From positions 62,001 through 126,000 of the forward strand of contig JAIXWG010000039.1 in the NCBI GenBank assembly GCA_027482245.1: DNA of 64,000 nt. The letters run 5' to 3'. A program made the position numbers and the translations under genes. Shown here in pieces: positions 8,763 through 17,863 of the stretch. Every line of letters begins with the position of its first letter. Position 1 is the first letter of the stretch. The DNA comes from Acetobacteraceae bacterium. GTDB taxonomy: Bacteria > Pseudomonadota > Alphaproteobacteria > Acetobacterales > Acetobacteraceae. The notes under the pieces were generated by a model. It worked only from the letters and a program-made list of their open reading frames with translations. It was not told where the DNA came from and ran no database searches.

Positions 8763-9365
8763 ATGCGCCTGATCATGCCTCGCCGCGCCCTGCTGGCCGC
8801 CCCCGCCCTGCTGGCCCTGCCGGCCGCGGCGCAGGCGCCCGCGACGCCCGCCCAGATGGAGGGGCCCTACTACCCCCGCACCATCCCCGCCGATGCCGAT
8901 GCCGATCTGCTGCGCGTGGCGGGGCAGGCGGCGCCGGCGCGGGGCACCCCGATGCTGCTGGAGGGTTTCGTCCGCGGCCCGGACGGCGCCGCGCTGCCAG
9001 GCGCGCGGGTGGAGATCTGGCAGGCCGACGACCAGGGCATCTACCTGCATCCCCGCGACCCGCGCCTGGCGGAGCGTGATGCCGGCTTCCAGGGCTATGG
9101 CCGCGCCATGGCCGATGGCGCCGGGCGCTACGCCTTCCGCACCATCCGCCCGGGCCTCTACCCCGGCCGCACGCGCCACATCCACCTGCGCGCCGCCCAT
9201 CCCGGTGGCGAGCTGACCACGCAGGTCTATTTCCCGGATGAGCCGCGGAACGAGGCCGACATGCTGCTGCGGCGCCTGGCGCCGGCGCAGCGGGCGATGC
9301 TGGTGGCGCGGGTCTCGCCGGCCGATGGCGGGCTGCGGGCGGCCTTCGACATCGTGCTCGCCTAG
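8763..9365 (+). CDS. Exported intradiol ring-cleavage dioxygenase-like protein
   Basis: A 200-residue protein with an N-terminal export signal (MPRRALLAAPALLALPAAAQ) followed by one intradiol dioxygenase domain. The four non-haem Fe(III) ligands align with those of protocatechuate 3,4-dioxygenase: Tyr94 (QGIYLHP), Tyr133 (PGLYPGR), His139 and His141 (RHIHLR). The Tyr94-Tyr133 distance of 39 equals that in PcaH, but the Tyr133-His139 distance is six instead of 13, because the loop before HIH is short. A catechol-type substrate is thus likely, but the active-site entrance should differ. Secreted intradiol enzymes are known for aromatic or lignin breakdown. A single gene, followed four bases later by a terminator. 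Confidence 0.82.
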   Translation: MRLIMPRRALLAAPALLALPAAAQAPATPAQMEGPYYPRTIPADADADLLRVAGQAAPARGTPMLLEGFVRGPDGAALPGARVEIWQADDQGIYLHPRDPRLAERDAGFQGYGRAMADGAGRYAFRTIRPGLYPGRTRHIHLRAAHPGGELTTQVYFPDEPRNEADMLLRRLAPAQRAMLVARVSPADGGLRAAFDIVLA

Positions 9366-9368
9366 GCG

Positions 9369-9407
9369 CCCCTGCCCCCCGGGGGCCGGTCATGCGTGGG
9401 GCAGGGG
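9369..9407 (+). terminator. Terminator-like hairpin after the exported intradiol dioxygenase
   Basis: A 10-bp perfect stem (CCCCTGCCCC at 9369-9378 pairs with GGGGCAGGGG at 9398-9407) with a 19-base loop that can pair internally (CCGGGGGCCGG). It begins four bases after the stop codon. It lacks a T-run. Confidence 0.5.
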
Positions 9408-9476
9408 TTGCGGCGGGGCGCCCCCCCTGCCACACACGCGCCGCCTGTTCACACCCCCCGGCTTACGCCCGCAGCA

Positions 9477-10613
9477 ATGACCGACGACCCGCCCAACCCC
9501 GCCCTTCTGCCCGCCGGCCTGTCCGACGTGCTGCCGCCCGAGGCGGAGCGCGAGGCGATGCTCGTCGAGGTGCTGGCGGAGGTCTTCGCGCGGCACGGCT
9601 ATGAGCGGGTGAAGCCGCCGCTGCTGGAATTCGAGGACAGCCTGCTCGCGGGCTCCGGCGCCGCGGTGGCGGACCAGACTTTCCGGCTGATGGACCCGGT
9701 CAGCCACCGGATGATGGGGCTGCGGGCGGATACGACGCCACAGGTGGCGCGCATCGCGGCGACGCGGCTGGCCCGCGTGGCCCGGCCCCTGCGGCTGTCC
9801 TATGCCGGCCAGGTGCTTCGCGTGCACGGCACGCAGCTCGCCCCCGCGCGGCAGCTGCCGCAATCCGGCATCGAGCTGATCGGCGCCGACAGCGCCGAGG
9901 CCGATGCGGAAGTGGCGGCGGTGGCGGCGGAGGCGCTGGCGGCGGTCGGCATCACGAGCCCCTCCCTCGACATCACGCTGCCCCGCCTGGCCCCCGCGCT
10001 GCTGGACGACGCCGGGGTGGAGGGCGAGGACCGGCGCCGCCTGGCGCGGGCGCTGGACCGCAAGGACATGGCCGCCGTGACGGCTCGGGCGGAGGCGGGC
10101 GGCGGCGCGGCGCTGCTGCTGCCGGCGCTGATGGCGGCCGCGGGCCCCGTGGATGGCGCGCTGGCCGCGCTGGCGGCGGCCGATCTGCCGCCGGCCGCGC
10201 GAGCCATCGCCGACAATGCCGCGGCCATCGTGGTGGCGCTGCGCGCCCGCGCGCCGGGGCTGCGCATCACGCTCGACCCGGTGGAGTTCCGCGGCTTCCG
10301 CTACCACACCGGCGTCGCCTTCACGATCTTCGGCGAGGGCCTGACCGGGGAGCTGGCGCGCGGCGGCCGCTACCTGTCGGGTGAGGAGCCGGCCACGGGC
10401 ATGACGCTGTATCCCGACGCGATGCTGCGCGCGGTGGCGCCTGCGGAGCCTCGGCGGCGCGTCTTCATCCCGGCGGGGGCGGACCGCGCGGCGGCGGCGG
10501 CGCTGCGGGGCAGGGGCTATGCCACGGTGGCGCAGCTGTCTTCCGGCGACACGCCGGCCAGCCTGCGCTGCACGCATTGGATGAACGAAGCGGGCGACGC
10601 GGTCCCCGCCTGA
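9477..10613 (+). CDS. hisZ: ATP phosphoribosyltransferase regulatory subunit
   Basis: HisZ is a catalytically inactive paralogue of histidyl-tRNA synthetase that forms a complex with the short HisG and gives histidine feedback regulation. The 378 residues show the class II synthetase-like core: [13 protein letters not shown] at the start, [38 protein letters not shown] (motif 2 region), [12 protein letters not shown], and GGRYL near the end. It lacks the C-terminal anticodon-binding domain, as HisZ does. I chose ATG 9477 because the 27 residues ahead of it are low-complexity and unlike the family. hisG is not nearby; hisZ followed by purA is a common order in alphaproteobacteria. Confidence 0.92.
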   Translation: MTDDPPNPALLPAGLSDVLPPEAEREAMLVEVLAEVFARHGYERVKPPLLEFEDSLLAGSGAAVADQTFRLMDPVSHRMMGLRADTTPQVARIAATRLARVARPLRLSYAGQVLRVHGTQLAPARQLPQSGIELIGADSAEADAEVAAVAAEALAAVGITSPSLDITLPRLAPALLDDAGVEGEDRRRLARALDRKDMAAVTARAEAGGGAALLLPALMAAAGPVDGALAALAAADLPPAARAIADNAAAIVVALRARAPGLRITLDPVEFRGFRYHTGVAFTIFGEGLTGELARGGRYLSGEEPATGMTLYPDAMLRAVAPAEPRRRVFIPAGADRAAAAALRGRGYATVAQLSSGDTPASLRCTHWMNEAGDAVPA

Positions 10614-10665
10614 CGGTTTCTTCTCACCACGCACCGGCCAGCGGGCCGGCCAGGGAGACAGCGCG

Positions 10666-11955
<1,290 letters not shown>

Positions 11956-11970
11956 GTGGCCGGCCGGTGC

Positions 11971-12128
11971 CTGCCCCGGCAGGGGCAGGCACCATGGGGC
12001 GAGTCTACGCCTGCCCCGGCAGGGGCAGGCACCATGGGGCGAGTCTACGCCTGCCCCGGCAATGGCGGCACCATGGGGCGAGGCTACGCCTCCCCTGGCA
12101 GGGGCCGGCACGGCCTGGCAAGGCTACA
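11971..12128. repeat. Tandem array of four ~40-bp units, each with a hairpin
   Basis: Units start at 11971, 12011, 12051 and 12090. The first two are identical 40-mers, the third lost one base and has a few changes, and the fourth is more diverged. Each unit begins CTGCCCCGGCAGGGGCAGG, in which GCCTGCCCC and GGGGCAGGC pair as a 9-bp stem with a GGCA loop, then reads CACCATGGGGCGAGTCTACG. The array starts 16 bases after the purA stop and ends about 57 bases before the GNAT gene. It could end transcription or shape the purA mRNA 3' end; the unequal decay of the units suggests slippage expansion followed by drift. Confidence 0.85.
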
Positions 12129-12185
12129 TGTAATTCATCTAGACATCCGGTAGTCAGGCCAGAACTTGTCTGACATCGTACGGTC

Positions 12186-12707
12186 ATGGTGACGATCCGT
12201 GACTGCCTGGCCGACGACATCCCCGCCATCGCCGCGATCTATGGCCATTGGGTCACGCATGGCCTGGCCAGCTTCGAACTCGATCCCCCCGATCCCGCGG
12301 AGATGGCGCGGCGCCGCCAGGCGGTGCTGGAGGGCGGCTACCCCTATCTGGTGGCGGAGGGTGAGGGCGGCCGCGTGCTGGGCTACGCCTATGCCAGCGC
12401 CTACCGCACCCGCCCCGCCTATCGCTTCGCGGTGGAGGACAGCATCTATGTCGCGCCGGATGCGGGGCGAGCCGGTATCGGGTCCGCGCTGCTGGGCGCG
12501 CTGATCGCGGCCTGCACGGGGCGCGGCTTCCGGCTGATGGTGGCGGTGATCGGGGATAGCGGCAACGCGGCCTCGATCGGCCTGCATGCCCGCGCGGGCT
12601 TCGCCCATGCCGGGCTTCTGCCGGCCATCGGCTGGAAGCACGGGCGCTGGGTGGACAGCGTGCTGATGACGCGACCGCTCGGGCAGGGCGCGGGGTCCGC
12701 GCCATGA
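12186..12707 (+). CDS. GNAT-family N-acetyltransferase, phosphinothricin acetyltransferase-like
   Basis: Acetyl-CoA-dependent N-acetyltransferase of 173 residues. It opens with TIRDCLADDIPAIAAIYGHWV, as in the Pat/Bar/MddA subgroup, and contains the acetyl-CoA loop DAGRAGIGSALL followed by GNAASIGLHARAGFAHAG and IGWKHGRWVDSVLM, which are hallmark stretches of that subgroup. Such proteins acetylate methionine derivatives, phosphinothricin or similar amino acids; the natural substrate is unknown. The ATG overlaps nothing upstream, while its stop overlaps the MFS gene start by four bases (ATGA), so the pair is likely co-translated. An enzyme plus exporter pair would fit detoxification of an amino acid analogue. 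Confidence 0.87.
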   Translation: MVTIRDCLADDIPAIAAIYGHWVTHGLASFELDPPDPAEMARRRQAVLEGGYPYLVAEGEGGRVLGYAYASAYRTRPAYRFAVEDSIYVAPDAGRAGIGSALLGALIAACTGRGFRLMVAVIGDSGNAASIGLHARAGFAHAGLLPAIGWKHGRWVDSVLMTRPLGQGAGSAP

Positions 12708-13813
12708 ACCGGGAACAGGCCGACCGCGCGTCGCGCGATGCCTCGCTGGTGCTGGCGATGACGCTGCCCGGCGACACGGTGCTGTACCTGCTGCTGCCGC
12801 TGCACGCCGCGGCCTTCGGCGTGTCGCTCGCGGAGGCCGGGCTGCTGCTGGCCGCGAATCGCCTGGTCCGCATCCTCGGCTATGGCTGGGTGGCGCGGGG
12901 GTATGAGGTGTTCGGGCCGCGCCGCGCTTGCCTGGTGGCCGTGCTGGCCGCGGCCTGCGCCACCACGGGCTATGCGCTGCTGCCCGGCGTCTGGTGGCTG
13001 CTGCCGGCCCGGCTGCTCTGGGGCCTCGCCTTCGCGGCCATGAACATCGCGACCCAGGCGCTGGCCACCGCGGAGCCCACGGGCGCATCCCGCCGGTCCG
13101 GCGCGTCGCGCGGCATCATCGCGGCGGGGCCGATGATCGGGCTGCTGGCCGGCGCCGTGATGGCGGAGCTGGCGGGGCCGCGGGTGGTGTTCCTCTGCCT
13201 TGGCGCCGTGTCGTTGCTGGGCCTGGTCTTCGCCTGGCGCCTGCCGGATGGGGAGGCGGTGAAGCTCCGCGCCGGCGGGCCGCGCTTCGCGCTGCCGCAA
13301 TCGCTGGATGTCTGGTCCTTCGTGCAGGGCTTCGCGCTGGACGGGCTGTTCGTGCTGGGCCTCGCCTTCCTGGCGGCGCAGGCGATGCCGCAGGGGGCGG
13401 CGCTGGCGGCGGGCGGCGCGCTGGCCGCGCGCTACTTGGCGGAGGTGCTGCTGGGCCCGCCCGCGGGGCGGCTGGCGGAGCGTTTCGGCGCCGCGCAGGT
13501 CCTGCTGGTGGTCACGCTGGCCTCGGCCGCGGGGCTGGCGGTGATCGGCCTTGGCGCGCTCTGGATCGGCAGCCTGATGGTGGTGGGGCTGCGCGGGCTG
13601 CTGCAGCCCTTGCCCGCGCCGGTGGCCGCCAGCCGCGCGCCGCCGGAGGAACGGGTGGCGGCGCTGGCGCGGATGGCGACCTGGCGGGACATCGGCGCGG
13701 GGGTCGGCCCGTTGGCGGCCGGCGTGCTGCTGCCGCTGGTGCCGGCGGTGGTGCTCTATGTCGGCGCGGCGGTGGTGCTGGTGGGGTCGTCGCTGCACGC
13801 GCTGCGGCGGTAG
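12704..13813 (+). CDS. MFS transporter
   Basis: A 369-residue membrane protein of the major facilitator superfamily with roughly 10-12 predicted hydrophobic segments, somewhat short for the family. The first half contains the loop YGWVARGYEVFGPRRACLV, where motif A (GxxxDRxGxR) would be, although the acidic and glycine residues are not conserved; the second half has GPPAGRLAERFGAAQVLLV, a good motif A copy. Coupled by a four-base overlap to the GNAT gene, it could export the acetylated product, but this is inferred. The stop lies 12 bases from the end of the convergent Lrp gene, with no hairpin between. Confidence 0.85.
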   Translation: MNREQADRASRDASLVLAMTLPGDTVLYLLLPLHAAAFGVSLAEAGLLLAANRLVRILGYGWVARGYEVFGPRRACLVAVLAAACATTGYALLPGVWWLLPARLLWGLAFAAMNIATQALATAEPTGASRRSGASRGIIAAGPMIGLLAGAVMAELAGPRVVFLCLGAVSLLGLVFAWRLPDGEAVKLRAGGPRFALPQSLDVWSFVQGFALDGLFVLGLAFLAAQAMPQGAALAAGGALAARYLAEVLLGPPAGRLAERFGAAQVLLVVTLASAAGLAVIGLGALWIGSLMVVGLRGLLQPLPAPVAASRAPPEERVAALARMATWRDIGAGVGPLAAGVLLPLVPAVVLYVGAAVVLVGSSLHALRR

Positions 13814-13825
13814 TCGGGCGACGCT

Positions 13826-14278
13826 TCAGGGCACCGGCACCATCTCATGCTTCAGGCATTTCAGCGCGAAGCTGGTGCGGGTGTGGCGGATGCCGGGCAG
13901 GCGGTACAGGCGCTCCCGCAGCAGCGTCTCGTACCCCTGGGTGCCGCTGACGGCGGCCTTGATCATGTAGTCGTATTCGCCGGTGATGAGGTGGCATTCC
14001 AGCACCTCCGGGATCGCGTTCACGGAGGCCTCGAACCGGCGCAGGCTTTCCTCGTCATGCCGCTCCATCATCACCTCGATGAAGACGGTGTCGGGCAGGC
14101 CGAGCGCGGCGCGGTCCAGCAGGGCGGCGTAGCCGCGGATGACGCCGGACTGTTCCAGCCGCTTCACCCGCGTCCAGCAGGGGGAGGGGGAGAGGCCCAC
14201 CTCCTCCGCCAGCTCGGCATTGGTCAGGCGACCCCGCTGCGCCAAGGCACGAAGGATCTTCCGGTCGATCGGGTCCAT
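13826..14278 (-). CDS. Lrp/AsnC-family transcriptional regulator
   Basis: A 150-residue regulator with an N-terminal winged helix-turn-helix (MDPIDRKILRALAQRGRLTNAELAEEVGLSP then SPCWTRVKRLEQSGVIRGY) and a C-terminal RAM/AsnC ligand-binding domain (VLECHLITGEYDYMIKAAV). The start at 14278 is supported by GGGAGG nine bases upstream and by the exact family N-terminus; the longer in-frame version adds 24 basic residues without homology. It is divergent from iorAB across 110 bp. Lrp proteins beside indolepyruvate oxidoreductase genes are common, so it probably senses an aromatic or branched amino acid and controls iorAB and itself. Confidence 0.92.
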   Translation of the reverse strand: MDPIDRKILRALAQRGRLTNAELAEEVGLSPSPCWTRVKRLEQSGVIRGYAALLDRAALGLPDTVFIEVMMERHDEESLRRFEASVNAIPEVLECHLITGEYDYMIKAAVSGTQGYETLLRERLYRLPGIRHTRTSFALKCLKHEMVPVP

Positions 14279-14388
14279 GCGGCAGATCCTCCCGATTTTT
14301 CGGCGCTGCACAACAGAATACGGAAGGACTCCCTCGCGCAACCGGGGCACCCTTCCTATGCTAGGTGATAAGACACGGGAGACGTCGC

Positions 14389-17300
14389 ATGGGCATCCTT
14401 CAGCGCCCCGAAGCGAGCCTCGACGACAAATGGGACATGGCCGGGGAGCCGGTGGTGCTCAACGGCATCCAGGCGCTGGTCCGCCTGCCGCTGCTGCGGC
14501 GGGAACTGGACCGGGCGCTTGGGTGGAACACGGCCGGCTACATCAGCGGCTACCGCGGTTCGCCCATCGGCGGCTACGATAAGGAACTGGAGAAGCAGGC
14601 CGCGCGGCTGGCGGCGGCCGACATCGTCTTCAACCCCGGCCTGAACGAGGATCTGGCCGCGACCGCGGTCTGGGGCACGCAGCAGGTGCCGCTGTCCAAG
14701 GGCGCGCGGCATGAAGGCGTCTTCGGCATCTGGTACGGCAAGGGGCCGGGGCTGGATCGCAGCGGCGACGCGCTGCGTCACGCCAATTCCGCCGGGACGT
14801 CGCCGAAGGGCGGCGTGCTGGCGCTGTCGGGCGACGATCCCTCCGCCAAATCCTCCACTGTGACCTCCGGCTGCGAGTTCACCTTCCAGGACCTCGAGAT
14901 CCCCATGCTCGATCCCGCGGAGGTGGCGGAGGTGCTGGAGTTCGGCGTGAAGGGCATCGCCCTGTCGCGCTTTGCCGGCACGTGGGTCGGGCTGAAATGC
15001 ATCGCGGAGACGATGGACGCGGCGGCGACGCTGCGCGTCGATCCCGGCGCCTATGCGACCCATGCGCCGAATGGGGTGATGCTGCCGCCGGGCGGGCTGC
15101 ATCTGCGCATCCCCGATGCCTCCGCGCTCGACCAGGAAAGCCGCCTCAGGCACTTCAAGCTGCCGGCGGCGGTGGCCTTCGCGCGGGCGAATGGCTTCGA
15201 CCGCATGGTGATCGACCCGCCCGCCGCGCGCTTCGGCATCGTCGTGCGCGGCAAGGCCTTCGCCGCGCTGCGCCAGGCGCTGGCCGATGCGGGCATCACG
15301 CCGGAGGTGGCGCGCCGCGGCGGGCTGCGGCTGTGGAAGGTGGGGCTGGCCTGGCCGCTGGATGCTGAAGGCGCGCGCGCCTTCGCGGAGGGGCTGGAGG
15401 AGGTGCTGGTGGTGGAGGACCGCCGCGCCTTCATGGAGCCGCAGCTGAAGAACGCCTTCTACGCGATGGAGCGCCGCCCGCGCGTCGTCGGCAAGCAGGA
15501 TGAACGCGGCGCGCCGCTGCTGTCCGAACTCGCGGAACTCGATACGGCGCAGATCCTGCGCGCACTCGCCGCGCGCCTGCCGGAGGGGCTGCGGACGGAA
15601 GCGCTGGCCGCGCGCATCGCGGAGCTGGATGCGCTGGCCCGCGCGGCGGCGGAGCCGCTAGTGATACGGGAGCCCACCTTCTGCCCGGGCTGCCCGCACA
15701 ACACCTCCACCCGCCTGCCGGAGGGGTCGCGCGCCATGGCGGGCATCGGCTGCCACTGGCTGACGACCAAGATGCCGGAGCGCAACAGCCAGCCCTTCAC
15801 CCATATGGGCGGCGAGGGCGTCACCTGGCTCGGCATCGCGCCCTTCACGGAGGAGGCGCATGTCTTCGCCAATATCGGCGACGGCACCTTCAGCCATTCC
15901 GGCAGCCTGGCGCTGCGCGCCGCCGTCGCGGCAAAGGCCAACATCACCTACAAGGTCCTGGTCAATTCCGCCGTCGCCATGACCGGCGGCCAGGCGGTGG
16001 AGGGTGCGCCCGGCGTGCCGCGGATCGCGGCCCAGGTGCGGGCGGAAGGCGTGCAGCGCATCGCCGTCGTCGCCGACGATCCCGACCGCCACAAGGACGA
16101 TCCGGAGATGCCGTCGGGCATCACCTACCACCACCGCAGCGCCCTCGATGCCGTGCAGCGGGAGCTGCGCGCGATCCCGGGCGTGACGGCGCTGATCTAC
16201 GACCAGGAATGCGCGACGGAGCGCCGCCGCAAGCGCAAGCGCGGGACGGCGGCGGTGGCGGAGCGCCGCGCGGTGATCAACCCGCGCGTCTGCGAGGATT
16301 GCGGCGAATGCTCCCGCGTCTCCAACTGCATCGCGGTGGAGCCGCTGGAGACGCCCTGGGGCCGCAAGCGCAAGATCGAACAATCCGCCTGCAACCAGGA
16401 CCTGTCTTGCGTGCAGGGCTTCTGCCCGTCCTTCGTCACGCTGGTAGGCGCGGAGCCCGCGCGGCCTGCATCGCCGGCCCTGCCGGGCGGCGTGCTGCCG
16501 GACCCCGTGCTGCCGCAGCCCGTCGATGGGCGCGCCTGGAACGTGATGGTCGCCGGCGTGGGCGGGCAGGGCGTGACGGCGCTCGGCGCCATCCTCGGCA
16601 TGGCAGCGCATATCGATGGGCGGCCGTCCCGCAGCGTCGATACGCTCGGCTTCGCGCAGAAGGGCGGCGGGGTCTATGTGCAGCTGCGCATCGGCCAGCC
16701 CGGCACGGATGAGGCGACGATCCCCGCGCCGCGCATCGGCGCCGGCCAGGCGGATCTGCTGATCGCCTCCGACATGGTGGTGGCGCATGGGCGCAACGCG
16801 CGGCCGCTGCTGGGCGCGACGCGTACCGTGGCCGTGGTGAATGCGGACCTGGCCCCCACCGCGCAATTCGTGCGCGACACCAGCACGCGCTACGACGATG
16901 CGGGCATGATGGCGAGCCTGGCGGCGGTGACGCGCGAGTTGCACGCGGTGAACGCGGCGACGGAGGTCACGGAATCCTTCGGCGATGCCATCTACCTCAA
17001 CATCTGGCTGCTCGGCCTGGCCTTCCAGCGCGGGCTGGTGCCGGTCTCGGGGGCGGCGATCGAGCAGGCGATCCGGCTGAACGGCGCGCAGGTGGAACGC
17101 AACCTGGCCGCCTTCGCGCTGGGCCGCCAGGCGGGGCTGGAGGGGCGTGACGCGCGCCCGCGCGGGCCGGAGACGCTGGACGCGCTGGTCGCCCGCCGCA
17201 TCGCCGACCTGACCGACTACCAGGATGCGCGCTACGCCAAGCGTTATGCCGGCTTCGTCGCGAAGGTCCGCGCTGCCGAGCAGGCCGCGTTGCCGGGGGA

Positions 17301-17814
17301 GGAACGCCTGGCGCGCGCCGTGGCCACGCAGCTCTATCGGCTGATGGCGTTCAAGGACGAATACGAGGTCGCGCGGCTGCACAGCCTGGCGGATTGGCAG
17401 GCGCAGCTGGCCACGCAGTTCACCGGCACGCAGCGGGTGGAGATGCACCTCTCGCCCCCGCTGCTGGCGAAGCCGGACCCGAATACCGGCCTGCCCGCCA
17501 AGCGCGCCTTCGGCCCCTGGATGCTGCGTGCCATGGGCTGGCTGCGGCATGGCAAGCGGCTGCGCTTCACGCCGCTCGACCCCTTCGGCCATACGGAGGA
17601 GCGGCGCATGGAACGTGCGCTGGTGGACGAATACCGCACGGCGATCGAGGACTTCCTGCCGCAGCTTTCCCCCTCCACCCACGGCGCGATCTGCGACTGG
17701 GCGGAGGCGGCGTCGGGCATCAAGGGCTTCGGCCCGGTGAAGGCGCGCAACGTGGAACGCACGCGCGCGAACTGGGCGGCGATCGCGTCGCGGATCACGG
17801 CGCCCGCGCGTTGA
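14389..17814 (+). CDS. Indolepyruvate ferredoxin oxidoreductase, fused alpha-beta type
   Basis: A 1141-residue TPP and iron-sulphur enzyme that oxidatively decarboxylates aryl- or branched 2-keto acids (from transaminated Phe, Tyr, Trp or branched amino acids) to acyl-CoA. Parts in order: the pyruvate-oxidoreductase alpha-like region (NTAGYISGYRGSPIGGYDKEL near residue 45), the TPP-binding domain with NIGDGTFSHSGSLALR near 495 and FCPGCPHNTS near 430, a cysteine-rich segment near 634-680 (VCEDCGECSRVSNC and CNQDLSCVQGFC) for an Fe-S cluster, and a gamma-type domain (VAGVGGQGVTALGAI near 719). GGGAG lies seven bases ahead of ATG 14389. No separate ferredoxin is adjacent. An upstream TATGCTAGGT at about 14357 could serve as a -10 element. 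Confidence 0.94.
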   Translation: MGILQRPEASLDDKWDMAGEPVVLNGIQALVRLPLLRRELDRALGWNTAGYISGYRGSPIGGYDKELEKQAARLAAADIVFNPGLNEDLAATAVWGTQQVPLSKGARHEGVFGIWYGKGPGLDRSGDALRHANSAGTSPKGGVLALSGDDPSAKSSTVTSGCEFTFQDLEIPMLDPAEVAEVLEFGVKGIALSRFAGTWVGLKCIAETMDAAATLRVDPGAYATHAPNGVMLPPGGLHLRIPDASALDQESRLRHFKLPAAVAFARANGFDRMVIDPPAARFGIVVRGKAFAALRQALADAGITPEVARRGGLRLWKVGLAWPLDAEGARAFAEGLEEVLVVEDRRAFMEPQLKNAFYAMERRPRVVGKQDERGAPLLSELAELDTAQILRALAARLPEGLRTEALAARIAELDALARAAAEPLVIREPTFCPGCPHNTSTRLPEGSRAMAGIGCHWLTTKMPERNSQPFTHMGGEGVTWLGIAPFTEEAHVFANIGDGTFSHSGSLALRAAVAAKANITYKVLVNSAVAMTGGQAVEGAPGVPRIAAQVRAEGVQRIAVVADDPDRHKDDPEMPSGITYHHRSALDAVQRELRAIPGVTALIYDQECATERRRKRKRGTAAVAERRAVINPRVCEDCGECSRVSNCIAVEPLETPWGRKRKIEQSACNQDLSCVQGFCPSFVTLVGAEPARPASPALPGGVLPDPVLPQPVDGRAWNVMVAGVGGQGVTALGAILGMAAHIDGRPSRSVDTLGFAQKGGGVYVQLRIGQPGTDEATIPAPRIGAGQADLLIASDMVVAHGRNARPLLGATRTVAVVNADLAPTAQFVRDTSTRYDDAGMMASLAAVTRELHAVNAATEVTESFGDAIYLNIWLLGLAFQRGLVPVSGAAIEQAIRLNGAQVERNLAAFALGRQAGLEGRDARPRGPETLDALVARRIADLTDYQDARYAKRYAGFVAKVRAAEQAALPGEERLARAVATQLYRLMAFKDEYEVARLHSLADWQAQLATQFTGTQRVEMHLSPPLLAKPDPNTGLPAKRAFGPWMLRAMGWLRHGKRLRFTPLDPFGHTEERRMERALVDEYRTAIEDFLPQLSPSTHGAICDWAEAASGIKGFGPVKARNVERTRANWAAIASRITAPAR

Positions 17815-17820
17815 CACCAT

Positions 17821-17856
17821 CCCGGGGGCGCGCCTCAATGCGGCACGCCCCCCGGG
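17821..17856 (+). terminator. GC-rich hairpin after iorAB overlapping the next ribosome site
   Basis: CCCGGGGGCG at 17821-17830 pairs with CGCCCCCCGGG at 17846-17856, with one bulged C and a 15-base loop. Its right arm includes the first bases of the GGGAG ribosome site (17854-17858) of the following binding-protein gene, so besides ending iorAB transcripts it might damp read-through translation. Confidence 0.45.
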
Positions 17857-17863
17857 AGAGACC

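Noticed and set aside
11991..12075. Small genes starting at the ATGs within CACCATGGGGCG of the repeat
   Set aside because: Each repeated ATG leads into repeat-only low-complexity frames with no ribosome site; best explained by the repeat itself.
11971..12128. CRISPR array
   Set aside because: The units are contiguous without spacers and only four in number, and no cas genes are present.
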